The position numbers were made by a program, and so were the translations under genes. Positions 1 through 5,121 of a stretch of 5,121 nt of DNA are shown here, in pieces. The DNA is taken from contig CAMWGM010000134.1 of assembly GCA_947173755.1 (NCBI GenBank), positions 1 through 5,121 of the forward strand. The letters are read 5' to 3'. The notes under the pieces are model-generated. The model ran no database searches, was not told the origin of the DNA, and was given only the letters and a program-made list of their open reading frames with translations. The DNA comes from an uncultured Muribaculaceae bacterium (GTDB lineage Bacteria > Bacteroidota > Bacteroidia > Bacteroidales > Muribaculaceae). Numbering within the stretch: the stretch's first letter is position 1; every line of letters starts with the position of its first letter.

Positions 1-435
1 GATCTCTTCAGGTTCGGGCTTCGGCTGGGGCTTGGGCTCAGGTTTAGGCTCTGCTTTGGGTTTGGGCTCCGGTTTGGGCTCCGGTTTGGGCTTAGGTGCC
101 TCGACCACGGGGTTTCCCTTGGCGTCGAGGTTGATGTGGCCAACCACTTTCGGACCCTTCACAGTCTGGCGTTGTGAGACCTCAGGAGTCTTGGGTGTCT
201 GAGCGGTTTCGGTAGCGGCTTTTTCCTCCTTGTCACGGCGCAGGTTGTCGATGCGCTCGCGTTCCTTGCGGTCGGGGTGGAAAGCCTCGACGAGGATGGC
301 ATAGGCTGTCTCGTCGATACGGGTGTTTGGTTTGACGTCATCGATATTGATGCCGCGTTTTTTCAGGGTGTCGACCACCGTGGGAATCGACACGTTGAAT
401 TCAGTTGCTGCTTGACTTATCTTGATTCTGGGCAT
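1..435 (-). CDS. infB: Translation initiation factor IF-2, N-terminal fragment (cut by left edge)
   Basis: This is the first 145 codons of IF-2, the GTPase that delivers formyl-Met-tRNA to the 30S subunit and promotes subunit joining. The reading frame is open from the ATG at 435-433 to the window edge, so the GTPase and tRNA-binding domains lie outside. Residues 1-52 form a small helical domain (start MPRIKISQAATEFNVSI) like the N-terminal domain of Bacteroidetes IF-2. A charged stretch at 53-72 follows, then a short conserved-looking block, VVGHINLD, at 97-104, which resembles the 'VGKIDLD' block I recall from Bacteroides IF-2. From 114 to 143 there is a Pro/Lys/Glu-rich linker. The gene starts 43 bp after nusA with no terminator or promoter between them, in the classical rimP-nusA-infB order, so co-transcription is expected. 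There is no Shine-Dalgarno sequence before the ATG, as is usual in Bacteroidetes. Identity rests on the N-terminal similarity plus gene order; both agree. Confidence 0.93.
   Translation of the reverse strand, partial: MPRIKISQAATEFNVSIPTVVDTLKKRGINIDDVKPNTRIDETAYAILVEAFHPDRKERERIDNLRRDKEEKAATETAQTPKTPEVSQRQTVKGPKVVGHINLDAKGNPVVEAPKPKPEPKPEPKPKAEPKPEPKPQPKPEPEEI
7..96 (-). repeat. Degenerate 12-bp coding repeat (KPEP-type) in the infB linker
   Basis: Residues 114-143 of IF-2 are made of alternating Pro and Lys/Glu/Gln units (KPEPKPEPKPKAEPKPEP and so on). At DNA level the unit is CCCAAACCGGAG on the minus strand. Two copies are perfect and adjacent (around 67-96), and the others have drifted by synonymous or near-synonymous changes. 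Such linkers are expected to be extended and disordered, and they separate the N-terminal domain from the GTPase core. The perfect tandem copies would allow gain or loss of four-residue units without breaking the frame. Confidence 0.8.
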
Positions 436-478
436 ATACGGAAGCGGTGTGGACTGAAGAGAGAGATGATTTTAGAGA

Positions 479-1804
479 TTATTGTGCGGGAGCGTCGGTT
501 GACTCGGTTTCTGCTGACTCGGCTTCATCTTCGGGCATTTCGTCGTCCTCGAATTCAGCGGCGAGGATGCGGAGCACGTCGTCGACAGTATCTTCCTCGA
601 GATCTGCCTTGTCGATGAGGTCTTCGCGGGGGGTCTTGAGGACACTCTTGGCTGTGATGCAGCCCATGTCCTTGAGGGCGTCGATCACCCAACCGTCGAT
701 TTCGTCCTTGAACTCGTCGAGGTAGATGTCTTCCTCCTCGGCGGCATCAGAGGGGGAGTCGCGGAAGACGTCGATCACGTAGCCGGTCAGTTTAGAGGCG
801 AGTTTGATGTTGAGACCACCTTTGCCGATGGCCAGCGACACCTGATCGGGCTCGAGGAACACCTCGGCGCGTTTTTCATCCTCGTCGAGATGGATACTCT
901 TGATGCGGGCGGGGCTGAGGGCGCGCTGGATGAAGAGCGAGGGATTGGAGGTGTACTGGATCACGTCGATATTCTCGTTGTGGAGTTCGCGCACGATGCC
1001 GTGGATGCGCGATCCCTTGATGCCGACGCATGTTCCGACAGGATCGATGCGGTCGTCCATGCTCTCGACGGCTATCTTGGCACGTTCGCCGGGTATGCGG
1101 GCGATGGCGCGGATGATCACCAGACCGTCGGTCACTTCGGGTATGTCGCGCTCGAAGAGACGGCGGAGGAAAGTTTCCGACGAACGCGACACCGTGATCT
1201 TGGGATTGTTGTTCTTGTCGTCGACCTTGTGGATAACGGCCCACACATGCTCGCCCTTACGGAAGAAGTCGCCGGGGATAGCCTCCGACTTGGGAAGGAG
1301 GAGTTCGTTCTTCTCATCGTCGAGCAGGAGTGTCTCGCGGCTCCAGGTCTGATAGACCTCGCCGGAGACGAGTTCACCCTCGAGTTCCTTGAATTTTTCG
1401 ATAATGGCCTCTTTCTGGAGGTCGAGGATCTTCGACTGGAGGGTCTGGCGCAGGTTGAGGATGGCGCGACGTCCGAAGTCGGCAAAGAAGATTTCCTTGG
1501 TGTGCTCCTCGCCGATCTCGACGTCAGGATCATCGTCGGCGCGGGCAGCCGACAGTTCGATCTGGAGTTTGGGATCGGTCACTTCGCCGTCGGCTACAAC
1601 CTCGAGGTTCTGGAAAATCTGCACGTCGCCCTTGTCGGGGTTCATGATGACATCGAGATTTTCATCAGTGCCGAACATCTTGGTCAGTTCTTTGCGGAAA
1701 CTCTCCTCGAGAACGCTGACCATCGTGGCTTTATCAATATTTTTAAGATCCTTGAACTCGGCAAAACGCTCCACCATATTGGGAGTCTCGTCTTTTTTGG
1801 CCAT
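479..1804 (-). CDS. nusA: Transcription termination/antitermination factor NusA
   Basis: NusA binds RNA polymerase near the RNA exit channel, stimulates pausing and intrinsic termination, and takes part in antitermination of rRNA operons. The 441-residue product shows the family order. The RNAP-binding N-terminal domain is at about 11-135, with conserved FFADFGRRAI at 106-115. An S1 domain follows at about 142-207, ending in the typical KITVSRSS. KH1 covers about 225-295, with IPGERAKIAV at 237-246 and the GIKGSRI loop at 261-267. KH2 covers about 300-350, with IGKGGLNIKLASKLTG at 326-341. A single helix-hairpin-helix-like segment at about 365-418 and an acidic tail (419-441) finish the protein. 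It lacks the two long acidic repeats of the E. coli protein, as expected for a shorter Bacteroidetes form. The ATG at 1804 fits the usual N-terminus. The upstream 74-bp gap to rimP shows no -33/-7 promoter, so it is most likely read from the rimP promoter. Confidence 0.97.
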   Translation of the reverse strand: MAKKDETPNMVERFAEFKDLKNIDKATMVSVLEESFRKELTKMFGTDENLDVIMNPDKGDVQIFQNLEVVADGEVTDPKLQIELSAARADDDPDVEIGEEHTKEIFFADFGRRAILNLRQTLQSKILDLQKEAIIEKFKELEGELVSGEVYQTWSRETLLLDDEKNELLLPKSEAIPGDFFRKGEHVWAVIHKVDDKNNNPKITVSRSSETFLRRLFERDIPEVTDGLVIIRAIARIPGERAKIAVESMDDRIDPVGTCVGIKGSRIHGIVRELHNENIDVIQYTSNPSLFIQRALSPARIKSIHLDEDEKRAEVFLEPDQVSLAIGKGGLNIKLASKLTGYVIDVFRDSPSDAAEEEDIYLDEFKDEIDGWVIDALKDMGCITAKSVLKTPREDLIDKADLEEDTVDDVLRILAAEFEDDEMPEDEAESAETESTDAPAQ

Positions 1805-1853
1805 ATCTTATAATAGGTGTATTTTATATTTTAATATTAAGTGTTATCAGTCT

Positions 1854-1880
1854 ACCGACCGGCGATCGGTTTTATTTTTT
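1854..1880 (+). terminator. Weak terminator-like hairpin in the rimP-nusA gap, plus-strand orientation
   Basis: Arms ACCGA (1854-1858) and TCGGT (1866-1870) can form a 5-bp stem with a 7-base loop, followed on the plus strand by a T-rich run (TTTATTTTTT at 1871-1880). The polarity is wrong for terminating the rimP-nusA transcript. If it is real, it would stop antisense RNA coming out of nusA. The stem is short and the sequence may be chance in an AT-rich spacer. The rest of the 74-bp gap is AT-rich and contains a perfect 10-bp palindrome, TTAATATTAA (1831-1840), but no recognisable promoter. Confidence 0.25.
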
Positions 1881-2358
1881 ATTTGAAGTCGAAGTGATAG
1901 GCGACGCTCTTGAGCGAGTCGAGCGGCAGAGTCTCGGTCTGCTCGACCATCTGCGGACGCTTCATCCCCGGCTCCTTGACCTTGCGGCTGACAGCGACAG
2001 TGATCTCGGTGCCCTCATCGTTGATGGCATCGAGACGGGCTGTGAATTTACGGCCGTCGCGGGTGAGGATGTCGACGTTGTCGCCGAGGTGCTTCTCATA
2101 CTGTCCTTTAACCTTGAAGGGTGCGGAGAGGGAAGCCGAGCCGACCTCGAGCGAATAGTCGGGACTGCCGGGAGCGGCATCGAGGAGTTCGACAAGACGG
2201 CGGTTGAGCAAAGCGCAGAAATCGAGATCGACTCCGGTGGGTGAATCGAGTTCCACCACGACATCGTCGGATGGACTAACGGCAATGTCGACCACGAAAG
2301 CATCGGTTCCTTCCAACGCTTCGGCCACGAGAGTCTCTATCGAATGTTTATCTATCAT
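1879..2358 (-). CDS. rimP: Ribosome maturation factor RimP
   Basis: RimP (YhbC/YlxS/DUF150 family) binds the free 30S subunit and is needed for its late assembly. The product has 159 residues, a normal length for the family. The N-terminal alpha/beta domain covers about 1-80. It includes the strand/helix block VVVELDSPTGVDLDFCALLNRR (33-54, matching the family pattern of a short strand, 'G', then a Cys-containing helix) and the signature DYSLEVGSASLSAPF (67-81), where most homologues have something like 'DYxLEVSSPGLxRPL'. The Gly-Ser-Ala replacing Ser-Pro-Gly here is a lineage-type variation. Residues 85-159 form the SH3-like C-terminal domain (LGDNVDI, then FTARLDAINDEGTEITV). The ATG at 2358 gives the expected N-terminus. 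It is the first gene of the operon; nusA and infB follow on the same strand. There is no Shine-Dalgarno before the start. Confidence 0.95.
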   Translation of the reverse strand: MIDKHSIETLVAEALEGTDAFVVDIAVSPSDDVVVELDSPTGVDLDFCALLNRRLVELLDAAPGSPDYSLEVGSASLSAPFKVKGQYEKHLGDNVDILTRDGRKFTARLDAINDEGTEITVAVSRKVKEPGMKRPQMVEQTETLPLDSLKSVAYHFDFK

Positions 2359-2375
2359 AATAATTCCGGATGACT

Positions 2376-2411
2376 ATAAAATAACGGGAGGAGCACCCTC
2401 AGGCCTCCTCC
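2376..2411 (-). terminator. Candidate attenuator hairpin in the rimP-nusA-infB leader
   Basis: Read on the minus strand, GGAGGAG (2411-2405) can pair with CTCCTCC (2393-2387) to give a perfect 7-bp, mostly G-C stem with an 11-base loop. After the 3' arm come two bases and the U-rich run TTATTTTAT (2384-2376), interrupted by A. It lies inside the predicted leader, about 10 bases after the likely transcription start and about 18 bases before the rimP ATG. This looks like a weak intrinsic terminator of the sort that depends on NusA. Because nusA is in this very operon, negative feedback is plausible but inferred. Alternatively the stem only affects mRNA stability, or is chance. Confidence 0.4.
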
Positions 2412-2427
2412 GCGACTTCATTTTATG

Positions 2428-2435
2428 CAAAGTTA
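2428..2435 (-). promoter_or_regulatory. Bacteroidetes-type -7 box, promoter of rimP-nusA-infB
   Basis: Minus-strand TAACTTTG (2435-2428) is a perfect match to the Bacteroidetes -7 consensus TAnnTTTG recognised by the primary sigma factor. It sits in an AT-rich stretch and is followed by GCA, as often seen. The -33 position (about 2456-2460) reads GACAG rather than TTTG, so the upstream element is weak. The transcription start should fall near 2420-2423, giving a leader of about 60 bases before the rimP ATG at 2358. Confidence 0.65.
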
Positions 2436-2479
2436 ATAAAAATATGTATGATTTACTGTCAGGAGGCCCTATTCGCCTG

Positions 2480-2496
2480 AATTTTTAGTAAAAATT
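2480..2496. repeat. 17-bp AT-rich inverted repeat between the divergent promoters
   Basis: AATTTTTAGTAAAAATT is a perfect inverted repeat with 7-bp arms around a 3-bp centre. It lies about 20 bp upstream of the -33 box of the meaB promoter and about 45 bp upstream of the rimP -7 box. Its position and symmetry would suit an operator or an AT-rich upstream element, but poly-A/poly-T arms arise easily by chance in such spacers. No factor can be named. Confidence 0.4.
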
Positions 2497-2515
2497 AACA
2501 TTTTCGAAGACGCGA

Positions 2516-2547
2516 TTTGCAAATTAATCGGGAAAGTGGTAAATTTG
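2516..2547 (+). promoter_or_regulatory. Bacteroidetes-type promoter of meaB
   Basis: TTTG at 2516-2519 and TAAATTTG at 2540-2547 match both consensus elements exactly, with a 20-bp spacer, the preferred distance. Transcription should begin near 2553-2555, leaving a leader of only about 12-14 bases before the meaB ATG at 2567. The -33 element lies inside a perfect 10-bp palindrome, ATTTGCAAAT (2515-2524), so a bound regulator could in principle block it. The palindrome may also be incidental. Confidence 0.8.
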
Positions 2548-2566
2548 CGCTAAACAAGACCCACTT

Positions 2567-3661
2567 ATGCAGCACATCGAAAACTCCTCGGAATACAACG
2601 GACTGACTGTCAACAGCGGCGTGGCCCAACCGCCAAGTGTCAACCCTTATCTGACGCGTCGCAAGCGTCGTCCGCTCCCTTCGGCCGGTGAACTTGTGGA
2701 AGGAATCCTGAAGGGCGACGTCACCACTCTGGCGCGCGCCGTGACTCTCGTCGAAAGCCTCTCGGCCGACCATCAGGCCATAGCCCAGGAGGTGATCGAG
2801 AAGTGTCTTCCTCACTCCGGAAATTCGAGACGTATCGGCATCACCGGTGTCCCGGGCGCAGGAAAGAGCACATCGATCGATGTGTTCGGCCTCCACGTTC
2901 TTAAGCAGGGGGGGAAACTGGCTGTGCTCGCCATCGACCCGTCGAGCGAACGCACAAAAGGGAGTATCCTCGGCGATAAGACGCGAATGGAGAAACTCTC
3001 GCTTGAGGCGGACGCTTTCATACGTCCCAGCCCTTCGGCAGGGTCGCTCGGAGGTGTGGCCCGCAAGACACGCGAGACGATTGTGCTCTGCGAGGCTGCC
3101 GGCTACAACAATATTTTCGTCGAGACGGTAGGTGTGGGCCAGAGCGAGACGGCGGTCCACTCGATGGTCGACTTTTTCCTCCTGATCCAACTCGCAGGCA
3201 CCGGCGACGAACTTCAGGGCATCAAACGCGGCATCATGGAGATGGCCGACGGCATCGTGATCAACAAGGCTGACGGCGACAATATCAGCCGGGCCCAGTT
3301 GGCCAAGGCTCAGTTTACGAGCGCGCTTCATCTTTTCCCGCCCACGACCTCGGGCTGGATGCCCGAGGTGCTGACTTACTCGGGTTATTACGAACTCGGC
3401 ATCGATGAGGTCTGGGCAATGATCGACCGGTATTTCGCGTTTGTCAAGCGCACCGGTTATTTCGAGCAGAAACGTGCCGAGCAGTCGCGCTACTGGATGC
3501 GCGAGACCATCGACGAGCAGCTCCGCCGCCATTTCTATCAGAATCCGGAGATCGAGAAAATGATTGCCGAGAAGGAGCGCCGCGTCCTCGCCAACGAGCA
3601 GTCGTCGTTCACTGCGGCCAAGGATATCCTCGATCTTTATTTCGGAAGGTTCCGGGAATGA
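2567..3661 (+). CDS. meaB: Methylmalonyl-CoA mutase-associated GTPase MeaB (ArgK/YgfD family)
   Basis: MeaB is a cytosolic G3E P-loop GTPase that gates loading of adenosylcobalamin into methylmalonyl-CoA mutase and protects the enzyme during turnover. This is the route between succinyl-CoA and propionate. The 364-residue product has the full family signature. A helical N-terminal arm (about 40-85) precedes the G domain. Walker A is GVPGAGKST at 94-102, AIDPSSERTKGSILGDKTRM is at 122-141, and FIRPSPSAGSLGGVARKTRE is at 151-170. VETVGVGQSE (185-194) contains the switch region and catalytic-site glutamate, DELQGIKRGIMEMAD is at 214-228, and the guanine-specificity motif NKAD is at 233-236. A C-terminal helical extension (about 280-364) is the dimerisation region in relatives. 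All nucleotide-binding motifs are intact. The ATG at 2567 fits the promoter just upstream. Unlike many genomes, no mutase subunit gene is adjacent in this window. Confidence 0.96.
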   Translation: MQHIENSSEYNGLTVNSGVAQPPSVNPYLTRRKRRPLPSAGELVEGILKGDVTTLARAVTLVESLSADHQAIAQEVIEKCLPHSGNSRRIGITGVPGAGKSTSIDVFGLHVLKQGGKLAVLAIDPSSERTKGSILGDKTRMEKLSLEADAFIRPSPSAGSLGGVARKTRETIVLCEAAGYNNIFVETVGVGQSETAVHSMVDFFLLIQLAGTGDELQGIKRGIMEMADGIVINKADGDNISRAQLAKAQFTSALHLFPPTTSGWMPEVLTYSGYYELGIDEVWAMIDRYFAFVKRTGYFEQKRAEQSRYWMRETIDEQLRRHFYQNPEIEKMIAEKERRVLANEQSSFTAAKDILDLYFGRFRE

Positions 3662-3685
3662 TCGCTGCTCCCGTCAGATGATGGA

Positions 3686-5121
3686 TCAGTGGGCTTCGAG
3701 CCAGTTGGGGGCAACTCCCATAGAAATCTCCAGAGGCACTGCGCCGCGATAGGCCTCCTTCATACCTGTGGCCACGAGTTCGCGCAGCAGGGCCTCCTCG
3801 CCGGGTGCGACGTCGAAGATGAGTTCGTCGTGCACCTGCATGATCATGCGCGATCGCATGGAGCGCTCGCTCATCGATTTGAAAATCCTGACCATAGCCA
3901 CTTTTATAATATCGGCGGCTGAGCCCTGGATAGGCGCGTTGACGGCGTTGCGTTCGGCATAGCCTCGCACGACGGCGTTGCGCGAATTGATCTCGGGCAG
4001 ATAGCGGCGGCGTCCCATGCGGGTAGTGACGAAGCCTTGTGCGCGTGCCGTGACGACCGATTTCTCAAGATATTCCCGGATGTGCGGATAGGTGGCGAAG
4101 TAGCCGTCGATGAGTGCTTTGGCATCGGTGCGCGAGATGCCGAGGCGTTCGGCGAGTCCGAAAGCCGAGATGCCGTAGATGATGCCGAAGTTTGCGGTCT
4201 TGGCATGCCGGCGCTGGTCGTCGGTCACTTCGTCAAGGGGCACCTTATAGATTTTCGAAGCCGTGATGCGATGGATGTCGTCGCCTGAGAGGAAAGCCTC
4301 GATCATGTCGCGGTCGGCGCTCAGGTCGGCTATCAGACGGAGTTCGATCTGCGAATAGTCGGCCGACATTATGGCATGTCCTTCCTCGGCGATGAAGGCA
4401 CGGCGTATTTCGCGGCCGTCGTCGGTGCGGATAGGGATGTTCTGCAGATTGGGATTAGTGGATGATATGCGGCCCGTGGCCGTGACGGTCTGGTTGTAGG
4501 ATGTGTGTATCTTACCGGTGCGCGGGTTGATAAGCGCCGGGAGAGCGTCGAGATAGGTGGCAATCAGTTTGCGCAGACGGCGTATCTTGAGGATAAGGTT
4601 GACGAGAGGCACCGTGGCGGCATATTTTTCGAGCACCTGCTCGGTGGTGGTGTAGGCCCCTTTGGCCGTCTTCTTTGCCTTTGGATCGATCTTCATGACG
4701 TCAAAGAGGACGTGACCCACCTGAGAAGGTGACCCGATGTTGAATTCCATGCCGGCCATCTGCCATGCCTCATGTTCCATCCCTTCGAGTTGCTCTCGCA
4801 GTTTCGCTGAAAGACCTTTGAGCACGACGGGATCGATGCGCACACCGGTCCATTCCATTGCGGCCAGCACCTTGATGAGCGGAAATTCCACATCGTTGAG
4901 CAGCGGGAGCATCTCGCGTTTTCCGACTTCGTCGAGAAGCACCGGGCGAAGACGCAGAGCCACGTCGGCCTCCTCGCAAAAGCGGGCCATGGCCGTTTCC
5001 TCGTCGAGAGGTTTGCGGGGATTTCCGGGCTTGGCGTCGGCATCGACACCGCTTAGCATAAGCGACAGATATTTGCCTGCCACCTGAGCCGGATCGTGAC
5101 GCATCTCGGGATCTATCACAT
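3686..5121 (-). CDS. polA: DNA polymerase I, C-terminal part (cut by right edge)
   Basis: Pol I fills gaps in DNA repair and replaces RNA primers on the lagging strand. The frame is open to the window edge, so the true start and the 5' nuclease and early exonuclease domains lie beyond it. The GTG at 5119 is internal, not a start. Numbering from that codon, residues 1-75 are the end of the 3'-5' exonuclease-like domain, and the polymerase domain runs from about 80 to 477. Family A motifs are complete: TGRISSTNPNLQNIPIR (215-231), motif A DYSQIELR (254-261, metal-binding Asp254), motif B on the O-helix RRHAKTANFGIIYG (303-316; Lys307, Phe311 and Tyr315 equal E. coli Lys758, Phe762 and Tyr766), and motif C QVHDE (428-432, Asp431). 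The polymerase should therefore be active and, with Phe311, discriminate against dideoxynucleotides. The region matching exonuclease motif III is unusual (see findings). The gene converges on meaB with 24 bp between stops. Confidence 0.97.
   Translation of the reverse strand, partial: VIDPEMRHDPAQVAGKYLSLMLSGVDADAKPGNPRKPLDEETAMARFCEEADVALRLRPVLLDEVGKREMLPLLNDVEFPLIKVLAAMEWTGVRIDPVVLKGLSAKLREQLEGMEHEAWQMAGMEFNIGSPSQVGHVLFDVMKIDPKAKKTAKGAYTTTEQVLEKYAATVPLVNLILKIRRLRKLIATYLDALPALINPRTGKIHTSYNQTVTATGRISSTNPNLQNIPIRTDDGREIRRAFIAEEGHAIMSADYSQIELRLIADLSADRDMIEAFLSGDDIHRITASKIYKVPLDEVTDDQRRHAKTANFGIIYGISAFGLAERLGISRTDAKALIDGYFATYPHIREYLEKSVVTARAQGFVTTRMGRRRYLPEINSRNAVVRGYAERNAVNAPIQGSAADIIKVAMVRIFKSMSERSMRSRMIMQVHDELIFDVAPGEEALLRELVATGMKEAYRGAVPLEISMGVAPNWLEAH

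Noticed and set aside
7..96. CRISPR-like or non-coding tandem repeat at the left edge
   Set aside because: The units are 12 bp, contiguous without spacers, and in frame with the IF-2 linker, so they are coding repeats.
436..478. Terminator or regulatory element between nusA and infB
   Set aside because: The 43-bp gap has no hairpin with a T-run and no promoter boxes; it only has a pyrimidine-rich stretch.
890..1813. 307-codon open frame on the plus strand, opposite nusA
   Set aside because: It is codon-aligned with nusA on the other strand, the phase in which GC-rich genes commonly give long stop-free shadows. It shows no recognisable domain and no promoter, and nusA is unmistakable.
1805..1878. 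Separate promoter for nusA in the AT-rich gap
   Set aside because: No TAnnTTTG or correctly spaced TTTG is found on the minus strand. AT-richness alone is not enough, and operon read-through from rimP is the simpler view.
2495..3532. 345-codon open frame on the minus strand, opposite meaB
   Set aside because: It is again codon-aligned with the real gene, lies over the conserved GTPase motifs of meaB, resembles no family I know, and runs through the meaB promoter. It is a composition shadow.
5117..5119. GTG as the start codon of polA
   Set aside because: The protein from here would begin inside the exonuclease-like domain. The frame is open to the edge and the preceding partial codon fits a continuing protein, so this is an internal valine.

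Overview
The window looks like chromosomal core genome from a member of the Bacteroidales, and a GC-rich gut lineage such as Muribaculaceae is my best guess. Four things support this. There are Bacteroidetes-type promoters (-33 TTTG, -7 TAnnTTTG). Shine-Dalgarno sequences are absent before the starts. The IF2 N-terminus is of the Bacteroidetes kind, with a small helical domain followed by a Pro/Lys/Glu-rich linker. Finally, GC-rich genes are separated by AT-rich spacers. The genus cannot be fixed without a database search.

Layout. On the minus strand, read from about 2435 down to 1, lies the conserved translation/transcription operon rimP (2358-1879), nusA (1804-479) and infB (435 to beyond the left edge; only the first 145 codons are present). 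A 208-bp AT-rich divergent region (2359-2566) separates rimP from meaB (2567-3661, plus strand), which encodes a G3E-family GTPase that services methylmalonyl-CoA mutase. meaB converges on polA (minus strand, 5121-3686), with only 24 bp between the stop codons. polA is cut by the right edge, so only the end of the 3'-5' exonuclease-like domain and the whole polymerase domain are visible.

How the parts work together. RimP matures the 30S subunit, NusA controls pausing, termination and antitermination by RNA polymerase, and IF2 brings initiator tRNA to the ribosome, so the operon ties ribosome assembly to gene expression. The rimP leader holds a GC-rich hairpin followed by an interrupted U-tract. 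This is a candidate attenuator through which NusA could control its own operon. MeaB (B12-dependent propionate/succinate metabolism) and Pol I (repair and Okazaki fragment processing) are functionally unrelated neighbours.

I see no mobile element, CRISPR array, RNA gene or defence system, and no clearly new system. The points most worth a second look are the rimP leader hairpin, the altered exonuclease motif III in polA, and the inverted repeats in the divergent promoter region. The longest gene-free stretch is 208 bp and is described in the feature entries.
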